Shown: positions 29,237 through 38,753 of the stretch, in pieces | Layout: the number at the start of each line of letters is the position of its first letter | Numbering within the stretch: position 1 is the stretch's first letter | Origin: an uncultured Clostridia bacterium | GTDB lineage: Bacteria; Bacillota; Clostridia; Christensenellales; UBA1242 | Direction: 5' to 3' | DNA: 64,000 nt | Assembly: GCA_944383405.1 (NCBI GenBank) | Contig: CALWPL010000002.1 | Span: 149,391 to 213,390 of the forward strand | Translations under genes and position numbers: made by a program | Notes under the pieces: generated by a model | What the model was told of the DNA's origin: nothing | What the model saw: only the letters and a program-made list of their open reading frames with translations | Databases searched by the model: none

Positions 29237-29507
29237 AGGAAGTGCGGTGTGTTTTGAAATAGCACGCCTGGTAGTTTGGTATGGTTTTAACTCGGTTAAA
29301 GTTTCCTTGTGGCACACCATTAGGTCTACTTAATGCTGCTACCGTCAGGTCCTGACATGGTTCATAGTTAACAGTTGCACAAGACCCTAACTTCATCGCT
29401 AAGAACTATATCGCTTGTCAAACGCAACTACCCCGAGACACACCATCAGCCCTACATGAGTGGATTGTAGGTACAGGGCACCACTAGCTCCCCGCCTAGC
29501 ACTTCCT
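29237..29507 (-). ncRNA. ffs: Signal recognition particle RNA, large (Alu-containing) type
   Basis: About 270 bases on the minus strand. The transcript begins GGAAGTGCTAGGCGGGGAG, with a 5' end like that of Bacillus-type SRP RNA. It contains the Ffh-binding helix tip TGTCAGGACCTGACGGTAGC, close to the near-universal GGTCAGGTCC...AGCAGC motif, and its ends pair (GGAAGTGC with GCACTTCC, 29499-29506 and 29238-29245). It scaffolds Ffh to target secreted and membrane proteins. The large form with an Alu-like domain is typical of Bacillota. The whole gene is far more GC-rich than its surroundings, as expected for a structured RNA. Confidence 0.93.
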
Positions 29508-29542
29508 TTTTTTATAATACAATTTTATTTTAAAAAAATCAA
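29508..29542 (-). promoter_or_regulatory. Promoter of the SRP RNA gene
   Basis: On the minus strand TTGATT (29537-29542), a 17-base spacer and TATTAT (29514-29519) place the start about seven bases further, exactly at the RNA 5' end. Confidence 0.85.
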
Positions 29543-29804
29543 GAGTTTATTTATATTTAATATTGTTTTCTTAATATTCTGAATAATTTGACACTAGACG
29601 ACTTTTTTTAATTTATTTACATTTAATATTTCTTTTAGATGTCTTGAATAACAAGTATTTTTTCATTTATTTACACAAATATTTTAGATGTTTTAAGTAA
29701 CAAGCAATTTTAAAGTGTAGGGTTTTAACTAATTTATTTAATAGGAAAACATTTTGAGTAAAAAAAGTTTAATAAAATATTTGCAAGTATATTATAGAAA
29801 TGCT

Positions 29805-29833
29805 TTGATTTTTTGTGCAAAAGATGTTACAAT
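29805..29833 (+). promoter_or_regulatory. Promoter of the HEPN-like/CBS gene
   Basis: TTGATT (29805-29810), 17 bases, then TACAAT (29828-29833) with an extended TGT in front. The same ATGTTACAAT string is found before the phosphoesterase and the first SLOG gene. Confidence 0.6.
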
Positions 29834-29856
29834 TTTTGGTGCTAGGAGTTTTATTT

Positions 29857-30588
29857 ATGCCAAAGAATTATAATAAGACCAATGCTGAGAGATTTATATC
29901 TGCGTATAATCAAATTGATTATGCGTTAAGGACAATTTACGGGTTCAAAAGAAGTATTAGTTATGCTGACCTTATTAGAAAAACTGTTCCGATGAACAGC
30001 GTTGTAAGGAAGTACGAAGATGAGTTAATTGATTATGGTAGGCTTAGAAACTCGATTGTTCACAAGACAAATCCGAACTATGTGATTGCGGAGCCTCACA
30101 TTGAAGTTGTTGAAGATTTTGAAAAGATTGCAAAGATTATTACAACACCACCACTTGCACTTGAAAAGGTATGCAAGCATCAAGTTTTGATTTGCAGTGG
30201 GGACAAGACCTTAAAGGAACTCATTGGGATGATGTCAAGAACTGGATACAAGAATATTCCTGTTTATAATGGAAACACGCTTGAAGGGGTTGCGATTGGG
30301 TTAAACATTTTAGAAAATCTTGGGGACAAGGTAAATTCGGGCGAAAACATAGAAAATTATATAACTCATACAAAGGTTATTGATGTCTTGTCGACTACTG
30401 CGGATACAAAGTATTTTAGGGTGTGTGATAAGAATTTAACTATTGAGACGGCGCTTAATAATTTTTATCTTAATAGGAGACTGCAAATTATTATAATCAC
30501 AGAGCATGGTAAACTTGACGAAAGACCGCTAGGGGTTGTTACGATTGCTGACATTTTAGACATGAATGCAATTATTGAAAATTACTAG
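29857..30588 (+). CDS. HEPN-like helical domain fused to a CBS-domain region
   Basis: A 243-residue soluble protein. Residues 1-100 are helical and contain GRLRNSIVH, giving an R64-N65-x3-H69 arrangement that matches the Rx4-6H signature of HEPN ribonucleases, with the common Asn after the Arg. Residues about 105-243 look like a pair of CBS motifs (TLKELIGMMSRTGYKNIPVYNGNTLEGVAIG and GVVTIADILDMN), which usually sense adenine nucleotides. I start it at 29857, where AGGAG precedes MPKNY; a longer reading from 29815 lacks a ribosome site and would begin inside the promoter. No antitoxin is adjacent. Function is inferred only from motifs. Confidence 0.7.
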   Translation: MPKNYNKTNAERFISAYNQIDYALRTIYGFKRSISYADLIRKTVPMNSVVRKYEDELIDYGRLRNSIVHKTNPNYVIAEPHIEVVEDFEKIAKIITTPPLALEKVCKHQVLICSGDKTLKELIGMMSRTGYKNIPVYNGNTLEGVAIGLNILENLGDKVNSGENIENYITHTKVIDVLSTTADTKYFRVCDKNLTIETALNNFYLNRRLQIIIITEHGKLDERPLGVVTIADILDMNAIIENY

Positions 30589-30963
30589 ACAATGAATAAA
30601 TCTAGATTGCTTGCTTATTGTCTTACAATATAATCTACTTATTTTTGTGATGAGTTTATAAAAAAACTAGTTAATAAAATTACTAAGACAAGGGTTTATT
30701 GATTTGGGGTTAGTTAATTTTTGTTTTAAAAAGGATTAATAGTCAATGTTAACTTATAAAAAATTAAGTAATGATTTATGATATTAGTAAATTTATTAAA
30801 GATATTTGTTTTTAGTAAAAATTAAGTTATACTTGGCAAAAGGGGATTGTAATATAGTTTATTTATAAAAAACCTAGTAAGGCATATAAATTAAAAGCAA
30901 TTAAAAAAGCAAAAAGTAGACTTTATTATATTGGCTTAAATTTTGCAAAAAAGGAAAAAAGAA
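30589..30963. other. AT-rich spacer
   Basis: No gene is seen. GACAATGAATAA (30589-30600) and a nearby TTATTGTC form a weak inverted repeat just after the stop, but without a T run. Confidence 0.4.
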
Positions 30964-31455
30964 ATGGTAAAGAGTAGCATGGTTTATACAAAGGAAATAC
31001 TTGACGAGTTTGCGTCGTATTTAGTTAGAAAGAACAAGAGTTTAATCTTAATTTATGTGTGTGCTGGAATAATTCTTGCGTGTAGCATTGCAATGTTTAT
31101 TTTAGGCGAAATTGTCGATGGCGTGTTATATGTGCTTCTTGGGGCGTTTTTTGCGTGTTATGGGCTGATTTTGAAACTCATTATTAAGCAAGGGCACAAA
31201 AAGATTTATGGCAATTATGACGAGTTCGAGTTTGAAGAGGACTTCATGACAATTAGGACTTATACTAAGACAGGTGAGCAGTTGACAGCAGGCACTATTA
31301 ATTATAAAAACATTTTAAAACTTGAAGAAAATAAGGACAAAGCATACATTTTTGTTAGTAAATATAATGCCTATATAATAGAAAAAAGCAAGTTTTCGGC
31401 AGGCGAATATGAAGGAATCATAGAAAAAATTCAGTCAAAAATTGGAAGTAGTTAA
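30964..31455 (+). CDS. YcxB-like membrane protein
   Basis: A 163-residue protein with two adjacent hydrophobic helices (about residues 29-75 of the short form), followed by a beta-rich soluble domain (FEFEEDFMTIRT...INYKNILKLEENKDKAYIFVSKYNAYIIEK). This is the layout of the YcxB-like family of unknown function. I take ATG at 30964, which has AAAAAAGGAAAAAAG upstream, over an in-frame start seven codons earlier. It appears monocistronic. Beyond a membrane location no role can be given. Confidence 0.7.
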   Translation: MVKSSMVYTKEILDEFASYLVRKNKSLILIYVCAGIILACSIAMFILGEIVDGVLYVLLGAFFACYGLILKLIIKQGHKKIYGNYDEFEFEEDFMTIRTYTKTGEQLTAGTINYKNILKLEENKDKAYIFVSKYNAYIIEKSKFSAGEYEGIIEKIQSKIGSS

Positions 31456-31933
31456 AGTAGATTTTTAGTTGTATAAAGTTAAACTTGAAATTAATAAATA
31501 AATAGGTAAAATAAGTTTATGTAGTAATTAAAAAAAAGTAAATTTAATTTATTTAGTAATTAAAGGGCTATGTAAATTAAGTAAAGTTAGAAAAATTAAT
31601 TTACAAACAAATAAAAAAACTAGGTTAAGTAAATTTAGTTTGTGTGGAAATAAAATAAACTAGGTTGATTGGAAAAGCAGGTTAAGTAGACTTAGTTTGG
31701 TGGTGGGATAAAAAGTTTGTGTAGGAGTTAAAGTAAAAGTGGAGTTTAATATATAAAGACATATTTTTATTAACTTGTACTTACAGAAATTCACACTAAA
31801 TCAGAGGCTAATAATTATAAAAAAGACGAACTAATTTACAAACTAATACTTATAAAAACAACAAGCAAATTTACAAAAATAGTTTTATAAAAAAAATACA
31901 AACAAATTAAAAAAATAGGCTTAGGAGAAAGAA
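31456..31933. other. Purine-biased leader region before ileS without a T-box
   Basis: A 478-base gene-free stretch. Short words such as TAGGTTAAGTAAATTTAGTTTG recur. I looked for the T-box consensus (TGGTACCGCG or similar) that Firmicutes ileS genes often carry and did not find it. AGGAGAAAG precedes ileS. Confidence 0.5.
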
Positions 31934-34900
31934 ATGAGAAAAGAGAGTAGCAAACCAAATTTTGTAGCAAATGAAAAAGAGATGTTGAAGTTTTGGAAGG
32001 ACAACGAGTGTTTTAAGAAACTTGTTGAGAAGAACAAGGGAAAAACTAGGTTTAAGTTTTTAGATGGCCCGATAACAGCAAACAACAGGTGTGGGGTTCA
32101 TCACATTTGGGGAAGGACATTAAAGGACATTACGATAAAGTACAATGCCTTAAAGGGAAGAGACTGTCAATATCAAAACGGGTTTGACGCACAGGGTATG
32201 TGGGTTGAAGTCAATGTTGAAAAGGAACTTGGGCTCAATGGCAAGCCTGAGATTGTAAAGTACGGAATTGACAATTTTACTAATAAGTGCATGGAAAGGG
32301 TTAAGTATTTTGCGGGGGAGATAACAAAGCAGTCAATTCGAATGGGGCAATGGATGGACTGGGAGAATAGTTATTTTACAAATACAGACAACAATATTTT
32401 ATCAATTTGGCATTTTTTAAAGGTTTGTCATGAAAAAAATTACATTGTCAAGAAAAACAGACCTATGGCGTGGTGTCCTAGGTGTGGGACAAGTTTATCT
32501 GAGCATGAAATGGCGGGGAGTTATCACGATGTTACTCACACGGCAATTTTTGCTAAATTTCCTGTAAAAGACAAAGACTTTAAAATGCTTGCGTGGACGA
32601 CAACGCCTTGGACTTTGAGTGCAAACACAGCACTTGCGGTCAATCCTGACTTTGACTATGTAAAGATTTTTACAAAAGAGACAAAGGAAACTTTGGTTTT
32701 ATGTAAGAATACTTTAAAGGTTGTAAAAGAAGATTATGATGTTTTAGAGACTTTTAAGGGTAGCGAACTCGTGGGGTTAAGTTATGAGACTTGTTTCCCT
32801 GAACTTGAAGCACAGCAATTTGAGCACAAGGTACTTCCTTGGGACGAAGTTGACGACAAGGAAGGAAGCGGTGTTGTTCACATAGCACCTGGATGCGGGC
32901 AAGAGGACTTTGAACTTGGTAAAAAGTACAATTTGCCTGAGTATTGTCCTATTGACGAGCAAGGCGTTATGCTTGATAATACTGGTTTTCTTGCGAACAA
33001 AAAGACAACAGAAGTGGTTGACCTTGTTATAAATAGGTTAAAGGCGGACAACAAACTATATTATGCTCACAAGTATACGCATAGTTATCCTTACTGTTGG
33101 CGATGTAAGACTGACCTTGTTTACAAACTCATATCTACTTGGTACATTGCTCTTGACGATTTAAGACCACAACTTCTTAAAGCCATTGAATCGGTTACTT
33201 TTCAGCCAGAGTATGGCAAGAAAAGGATGCAGGACTGGTTAAACAATATGGGGGACTGGAACATTTCAAGGAGTAGGTTCTATGGGCTTCCGCTTCCATT
33301 CTATGTTTGCCCAAAGTGTGGCAAGTTGCATGTTGTAGGGAGTTTGGAAGAATTAAGTAAACTTGCAATAAACCCTGAGGACATTGCAAAAATTCCTAAT
33401 CTTCACAGACCTTGGATAGATGACATTAAGATTAAATGTACTAATTGTGGGGAGACGGTTGAGAGAATTAAGGAAGTTGGGGACTGCTGGCTTGACGCTG
33501 GAATTACGCCTTTTAGCACGAAGAAATATTTTGAAGATAAAGAATTTTTTAAAAACAATTTTCCTAGCGACTATGTATGCGAAATGGTCGAGCAAATTAA
33601 GTTGTGGTTCTACTCAATGCTTGTTATGAGTGTTGTTTTAACAGGACGCCCACCATATAAAAAGATTGTTACGCACCAATATGTAAAAGACGAAAATGGG
33701 GAAGAGTTCCATAAGAGCGGTGGAAATGCTCTTGATAGTGATATTGTCGCAGACAAAGTGGGAGCAGACACTATTAGGTATTTATATGCTGGGGCTCCTA
33801 TTACAAACGACATGCGTTTTGGCTTTACGCTGACTGACGAGGCAAGGCGTAAACTTATGAATTTCTGGAACGCATACATTTTCTATAATACTTATGCTTG
33901 CATTGATAATCCTGATGTTGAGAACTTTAAGCCTGATTTTGATAACCTTAATTTAACTGATAGGTGGCTTATTGAAAAGGTCAACAAATTTGTTAGTGAT
34001 TCAGATAAAAACTATGCCGAAAACAAGAGTTATGTTATTGTAAAAGATTTTGAAAATTTGGTTGACGAAGTAACAAACTTTTATATTAGGGTAAATAGAA
34101 AGAGATTTTGGAAGAGTGAAAATAAGACTGACCAACTTTCAGCCTACTGGTGTTTATACTTTGCTCTTAAGAATATGCTAATTGTTATGGCTCCTATTAT
34201 TCCTTTTATGACTGACTACATTTGGCAAAACCTTGTAAGGTCTAGCGAGAAAAATGCTCCAATTAGTGTTATGTTAAGTGATTTTCCAATGCCTTTAAGT
34301 CAAGTTAAGGATAGCGGAGTTGTTGAAGATGTAACTCTTGCTAGAAATGTCATTGCTATGGCATTGAGACTTAGGAATGAAAAGAGTCTTAAAATAAAAC
34401 AGCCACTTAAAACGCTTTACATTTTGGGAGACGAAAAGGTAGACAGGGCTATAAAGCGTTTAGAAGATATTGTCAAAGACGAACTTAACATTAAAAACAT
34501 AGAGTATGAAAAAAATACAGACAAATTCAACATCCCATATTTAACCATTAATTTTAAGACGGCAGGTAGGGTACTTAAAGGGAATATTCAGAGTCTTAAA
34601 GATTATTTGCTTAGTTTAAATGATGCTGGAATGAAGTTGCTTGTTGACGAGTATAAGGAAAAGGGGAAAGTAGAAATAGCGGGGTTTGGTCTGCTTGATA
34701 AAGAGTTGTTTAATATTATGTTAAAACCTAAAGACGAATTTGTAATTTTAACTGAAAACAACTTAACGCTTGTACTTGACACGACTCTTGACAAAGACCT
34801 AATGCTTGAAGGGGCGTATAGGGAACTTGTAAGAAGCGCACAAGTTTTGAGAAAAGAAGCCGACTTTAACATTGAAGATAGAATTGAAATGGATGTTGTT

Positions 34901-35077
34901 TCAACTTCGCCTTTTATAAGAGAAGTTATAACGAGATTTAAGGATAAGATTATGCAGGAGGTCTTGGCTCCAAAGTTTAATGAAAATATACCTGCACCTG
35001 ATGTTGAAAAGGAAGTTGAAGTTGGAGACGAAAAGGTAATTTTAAAACTTAAAGTCATTAAAAGTGGGAGTAAGTAA
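31934..35077 (+). CDS. ileS: Isoleucyl-tRNA synthetase
   Basis: A 1047-residue class I synthetase. The HIGH-equivalent is GVHHIWGR (H56-H57), and the KMSKS-equivalent is HKSGGN at residues 593-598. The editing domain carries LAWTTTPWTLSANTALAVNPDFDY, and zinc-type cysteine pairs occur (CPRCGTSLSEHE, CPKCGKLHV and CTNCGETV). The DGPITANN...GVHHIWGR start and the overall length fit the deeper-branching class of IleRS-like proteins found in some Bacillota, Actinobacteria and Chloroflexi, rather than the typical Bacillus enzyme. The stop is immediately followed by the next gene. Specificity for isoleucine is by family resemblance. Confidence 0.9.
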   Translation: MRKESSKPNFVANEKEMLKFWKDNECFKKLVEKNKGKTRFKFLDGPITANNRCGVHHIWGRTLKDITIKYNALKGRDCQYQNGFDAQGMWVEVNVEKELGLNGKPEIVKYGIDNFTNKCMERVKYFAGEITKQSIRMGQWMDWENSYFTNTDNNILSIWHFLKVCHEKNYIVKKNRPMAWCPRCGTSLSEHEMAGSYHDVTHTAIFAKFPVKDKDFKMLAWTTTPWTLSANTALAVNPDFDYVKIFTKETKETLVLCKNTLKVVKEDYDVLETFKGSELVGLSYETCFPELEAQQFEHKVLPWDEVDDKEGSGVVHIAPGCGQEDFELGKKYNLPEYCPIDEQGVMLDNTGFLANKKTTEVVDLVINRLKADNKLYYAHKYTHSYPYCWRCKTDLVYKLISTWYIALDDLRPQLLKAIESVTFQPEYGKKRMQDWLNNMGDWNISRSRFYGLPLPFYVCPKCGKLHVVGSLEELSKLAINPEDIAKIPNLHRPWIDDIKIKCTNCGETVERIKEVGDCWLDAGITPFSTKKYFEDKEFFKNNFPSDYVCEMVEQIKLWFYSMLVMSVVLTGRPPYKKIVTHQYVKDENGEEFHKSGGNALDSDIVADKVGADTIRYLYAGAPITNDMRFGFTLTDEARRKLMNFWNAYIFYNTYACIDNPDVENFKPDFDNLNLTDRWLIEKVNKFVSDSDKNYAENKSYVIVKDFENLVDEVTNFYIRVNRKRFWKSENKTDQLSAYWCLYFALKNMLIVMAPIIPFMTDYIWQNLVRSSEKNAPISVMLSDFPMPLSQVKDSGVVEDVTLARNVIAMALRLRNEKSLKIKQPLKTLYILGDEKVDRAIKRLEDIVKDELNIKNIEYEKNTDKFNIPYLTINFKTAGRVLKGNIQSLKDYLLSLNDAGMKLLVDEYKEKGKVEIAGFGLLDKELFNIMLKPKDEFVILTENNLTLVLDTTLDKDLMLEGAYRELVRSAQVLRKEADFNIEDRIEMDVVSTSPFIREVITRFKDKIMQEVLAPKFNENIPAPDVEKEVEVGDEKVILKLKVIKSGSK

Positions 35078-35764
35078 ATGTGCGATGTAATTTTTGAAGA
35101 CAATCATTTGCTAGTTGCTGTTAAGCCGCAAAATATTCCTGTTCAACTTGACAACAGTCAAGACTTGGACTTTTTGACAATGCTGAAAAATTATCTTATT
35201 AAAACTCATAACAAGCCAGGCAAGGCTTACCTTGGGCTTGTGCATAGACTTGATAGACCAACGGGCGGGGTTATGGTTTTTGCAAAAACTTCAAAGTGTG
35301 CTGAAAGGCTAAGTAGTCAGATAAAAGATAGAAAGGTTGAAAAAATTTATTTTGCAGTACTTAGCAAGACGCCTGTGAATAGAAGGGGAAGGCTAATTAA
35401 TTATTTAAAGAAAGACCAAAGAGAAAACAAGGTTAATATTGTTCCGCAGTATGAAGAAGGGGCAAAGGAAGCGGTTTTAAATTATGAAGTTTTAGAGACA
35501 AAAGGAGAGAAGTGTCTTGTTAGAATTAGTCTTGAAACCGGGAGAAGTCATCAGATAAGAGTACAAATGGCTGGCATTAACTGTCCAGTTGTAAACGACC
35601 AAAAGTATGGTGATGAAAACTCTAAGGGAAATCTTGCTCTTTGGTCAGTTGAAATTAAGTTTTCTCATCCAATTAGCCAAAAAACTTATATGTTTAGAGT
35701 GCCACCACCTTATGATGATAGTCCTTGGAACGAGTTTAATGTGGCTAAATATTTATTACTTTAA
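35078..35764 (+). CDS. RluA-family rRNA/tRNA pseudouridine synthase
   Basis: A 228-residue protein lacking an S4 domain. The catalytic motif HRLDRPTGG (D59 the nucleophile) and the later ETGRSHQIRVQMA are standard for the RluA family. It isomerises uridine in structured RNA; the target base cannot be told. Its ATG directly follows the ileS stop (TAAATG), so the two genes are co-transcribed. The last codons are the first unit of a downstream tandem repeat. Confidence 0.93.
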   Translation: MCDVIFEDNHLLVAVKPQNIPVQLDNSQDLDFLTMLKNYLIKTHNKPGKAYLGLVHRLDRPTGGVMVFAKTSKCAERLSSQIKDRKVEKIYFAVLSKTPVNRRGRLINYLKKDQRENKVNIVPQYEEGAKEAVLNYEVLETKGEKCLVRISLETGRSHQIRVQMAGINCPVVNDQKYGDENSKGNLALWSVEIKFSHPISQKTYMFRVPPPYDDSPWNEFNVAKYLLL

Positions 35765-35888
35765 TAAAAAAATTTATAACTTTAATAGTAAAAATTTATT
35801 ACTTTAATAGAAAAATTTATTATTTTAATAGAAAAATTTATAACTTTAATAGAAAAATTTATTATTTTAATAGAAAATATTTATAATT
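35748..35888 (+). repeat. 21-base tandem repeat from the 3' end of the RluA-family gene
   Basis: Six or seven units of AAAAATTTATTACTTTAATAG run from inside the last codons (AAATATTTATTACTTTAATAA) to about 35888. Units differ mainly by TTACT/TAACT/TATTT. Confidence 0.85.
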
Positions 35889-35992
35889 TCATTCATGGTT
35901 TAATGTGGCAAACAAAATATTCACTAGTTTAATAAAAATTGCTTGTTATATATTATTGTTTGATGTGGTAGGGGAAAACAAAACTTAATGTA

Positions 35993-37576
35993 TTAGTTTT
36001 CGTCTGAGTTTATGACAAGGGCTTCGGTTGTTAGCATAGTTGTAACTACGCTACAAGCGTTTTGCAAGGCACAGATTTGGACTTTTGTTGGGTCGATTAT
36101 TCCACATTTTAGCATATTGCAAAACTTGTTGTTTAGGGCGTCATAACCATAGTTTAGTGATTTTTTAGAATTTAATTTATTTAAAATTGTGCTTGGGACT
36201 AGTCCTGCGTTTTTAATTATTTGTTTTAAAGGTTCTTGCATGGAAGATAAAACAAGGTTAAAGCCTATTTTTTCTTCTTTTGTTTTAAATTTTATTTTTT
36301 TGTTTGCAAGAATTTTTGACACTTTATATAGGCTTATTCCACCGCCTGGAAGTACGCCAAGTGAAAGAGCGGATGTTGTTGCTGACAGAGCGTCTTCAAT
36401 TCTGAGTTTCTTTTCTTTTTGCTCAATATCCGTGTCTGCTCCAACAAGAATACTTGCAATGCCACCTGTTAGATTTGAAAGGCGTTTTTTAAGTTGTTCT
36501 TTATCGTAGTCATTTTGGCAAGAAGCAATTTGTTCTTCAATAAGTTTTTTCCTGTTTTCAAGCCTTGTACTTTCTATATCTTTTGCAACTATTATGCTGC
36601 TATCTTTTGTAATTTTGACAAACTTAAATTCGCCAAGGTCATTAAGCGTTATGTCTTGAAGGTTGTTGCCTTTACTAGTTGATAAAACTTCACAGTTTGC
36701 AAGTACGGCTATGTCTTCAAGAACCGCAAGGCGTTTTTCAGCATAAAAGGGTGCTTTTATGACACAGGTGTTTAGTGTGCCACGCATTTTGTTTACAATT
36801 ATGGTTGATAAGACTTCATCTTCAATGTCATCGCAGATAATGAGAAGGGGTCTATTTGTTTTTAGTAACGATTCGTAAATATTTAATAGTTCGTTAAAAC
36901 TTGCAATTTTTTTATCAGTTAGTAGTACATAAGGGTTTTCAAGTTCTGAAACGCCTTTATCAAGGTTTGTTGCAAGATATGGGGAGAGAAGCCCAGATTT
37001 AATGGTTAAGCCTTCTTGAAAGACAAGTTCTGTTTTATTTGTTTTACTATCTTCTAAACTAATATTGCAATTTTTGTTATACATATATGCTTTTGATATT
37101 AATTTTCCTATATCTTTATCTTGGGAAGAAATGCTAGCAATATTTTCAATATCTAAGGTATTTTTTACTGGTTTTGACATTTTTTTAAGTAGTTTTATTG
37201 CGTATTCTTTTGCTTTATTGATACCACTATTAAGTAAAATTGGACTAAAAGAATTATTTTCCATGTATTTTAGTCCGTTTTCAAGTAAATTTTCTGCCAA
37301 AACGATTGCTGTTGTTGTACCATCTCCTGCGTCATCGTTTGTTTTTTTGCAAACTTCTTTTAATAGTTTGCATCCTATATTTTCAAATTTATCTTCAAAT
37401 TCAATTTCTCGTGCAATGCTGACTCCATCATTTGTGATAAGGGGTGTTGTGTATTTTCTATCAAGAACGACATTTCTTCCTTTTGGCCCAAGGGTTGATT
37501 TGACAACGCTTGATAACTTTTGGGCTCCGCTAAAAAGTTTTTGGCGGGCGGGCGAATTTATTAAAATTTCTTTCAT
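35993..37576 (-). CDS. groL: Chaperonin GroEL
   Basis: A 527-residue chaperonin subunit. LGPKGRNVVLD, ITNDGVSIAREIEFEDKFENIGCKLLKEV, DDAGDGTTTA and KLRIEDALSATTSAL (with the ATPase aspartate) are all present. It is divergent compared with usual Firmicutes GroEL and lacks the flexible GGM tail, ending ALVINSDEN. It folds proteins in the double-ring chamber with GroES. The start follows AAAAGGAGAT. It lies 441 bases downstream of groES rather than the usual few dozen, and no CIRCE element is seen for the pair. Confidence 0.96.
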   Translation of the reverse strand: MKEILINSPARQKLFSGAQKLSSVVKSTLGPKGRNVVLDRKYTTPLITNDGVSIAREIEFEDKFENIGCKLLKEVCKKTNDDAGDGTTTAIVLAENLLENGLKYMENNSFSPILLNSGINKAKEYAIKLLKKMSKPVKNTLDIENIASISSQDKDIGKLISKAYMYNKNCNISLEDSKTNKTELVFQEGLTIKSGLLSPYLATNLDKGVSELENPYVLLTDKKIASFNELLNIYESLLKTNRPLLIICDDIEDEVLSTIIVNKMRGTLNTCVIKAPFYAEKRLAVLEDIAVLANCEVLSTSKGNNLQDITLNDLGEFKFVKITKDSSIIVAKDIESTRLENRKKLIEEQIASCQNDYDKEQLKKRLSNLTGGIASILVGADTDIEQKEKKLRIEDALSATTSALSLGVLPGGGISLYKVSKILANKKIKFKTKEEKIGFNLVLSSMQEPLKQIIKNAGLVPSTILNKLNSKKSLNYGYDALNNKFCNMLKCGIIDPTKVQICALQNACSVVTTMLTTEALVINSDEN

Positions 37577-38017
37577 GTTTATCTCCTTTTAAATATTGTT
37601 AAAAAATTCAAAGTTTTATTTTAATTTTATTAAATAGATTTAATTTGTATTTTACAATTAGTCTTGTGATGTATTAAAAATATAAAATACTTATTTTATA
37701 TAAGTGATATATAATTTATTTTAGTTAGTATTGTTTGTTACATATATGTATTTATTTTTTAAAATACTAATAAAAATTGATTATTAAATATAATTTTTTT
37801 AATTAATATTGTGATTTATAATATTTATTTTATATAGGTAATTAATATAAAACATATAAATATTTATTTTAGTTAGTTGTGATGTATTAAAATGCATTAG
37901 TATTTATTGTAGTTAATATTGATTATTATTAAAAACAACTAATTAAATACAGATATTTTTACTTAGTATATTTTTTATTAGCATAATAGATTACAGATAA
38001 TACTAGGGGGGATAGAA
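37577..38017. repeat. Repeat-rich spacer splitting groES and groEL
   Basis: No gene is seen in 441 bases. Degenerate copies of a unit like TATTTATTTTAGTTAGTATTGT plus TGATTTATAA-type words recur (about 37660-37950). No clear terminator or promoter is visible. Confidence 0.5.
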
Positions 38018-38305
38018 TTATTCTTCCTCAATGCCGATTATGTCGTCTTGTTTTAGTATGACATATTCTTCCATTCCGTCCTTGAATTTAACTGACGCAA
38101 AGTCTTCGTACATGATTATGTCGTCAACTTTTACTTGCATTGGAATTTTACCGCCATTTGACAAGTTTCCTGTGCCAACAGATATTACTTTTGCTCGTTT
38201 TATATTGTTTAGTCCTTCATAGTCAAGGGTAATACCGCTTTTTGTTGTGTTTTTACTTTCAAGTTCTTTTGCAAGAACTCTATCAAATAACATTTTAATT
38301 TTCAC
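38018..38305 (-). CDS. groS: Co-chaperonin GroES
   Basis: A 95-residue protein that caps the GroEL ring. KMLFDRVLAKELESKNTTKSGI contains the usual N-terminal strand and mobile loop, and DIIMYEDFASVKF and DIIGIEE are conserved. The start is GTG at 38305, because AAAGGAGA lies nine bases before it; the internal ATG four codons on would be 21 bases away. It is upstream of groEL in transcription order. Confidence 0.95.
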   Translation of the reverse strand: MKIKMLFDRVLAKELESKNTTKSGITLDYEGLNNIKRAKVISVGTGNLSNGGKIPMQVKVDDIIMYEDFASVKFKDGMEEYVILKQDDIIGIEEE

Positions 38306-38753
38306 TTTTTATATTCTCCTTTATTCATATTGATATGATTTAAGACATAATTATATATATTGAAAGTTTTTATGAATATTTTTATAAGCAAGTTTAAGTA
38401 AAACATTTATTAAACACTTTTATAGTAAAGCCTTGTAAAAAAGGTAGGTGTTAAATAAAATTTTAATTAAAAAATACTTTAAAATATGATTTTTACTTTC
38501 AAAATATAAGTTTTTATGAGTTTTTAGTGCTATTAATAGTGATTTTAATAACAATTAAATCATATTCGTGTTTGATTTTAGTATGCTTTGTGAGTAAAAT
38601 TCAAAGTTTAGTGTCAAAAACTTATAAAAAAATATGAAAATAAAGGAAAGTTTTATAACTTTTTAAACTTTTTGTAGCATTGAGTTTAATGAGATTGCGT
38701 TATTGAACTAAGGGCTGATTAAAAATTATTGCTAGCACTTAAAAATTTTAGGT
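38306..38753. other. Divergent spacer upstream of groES
   Basis: 448 bases without a gene. I searched for a CIRCE operator (TTAGCACTC-N9-GAGTGCTAA) and found none; the GCTAGCACTT at about 38731 lacks the second arm. The heat-shock promoter is not evident. Confidence 0.4.

Noticed and set aside
29157..29396. Minus-strand open frame of 79 codons
   Set aside because: It lies over the SRP RNA gene and its terminator; the structured RNA explains the GC-rich sequence.
31456..31933. T-box riboswitch before ileS
   Set aside because: No TGGTACC-type antiterminator bulge or specifier-loop structure could be recognised.
34603..35103. Minus-strand frame of 166 codons rich in Ser
   Set aside because: Antisense shadow of the end of ileS; no ribosome site and a composition typical of reversed coding DNA.
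37065..37592. Plus-strand frame of 175 codons
   Set aside because: Antisense to groEL, which is certain.
38725..38740. GCTAGCACTT as half of a CIRCE operator
   Set aside because: The second arm GAGTGCTAA is absent.
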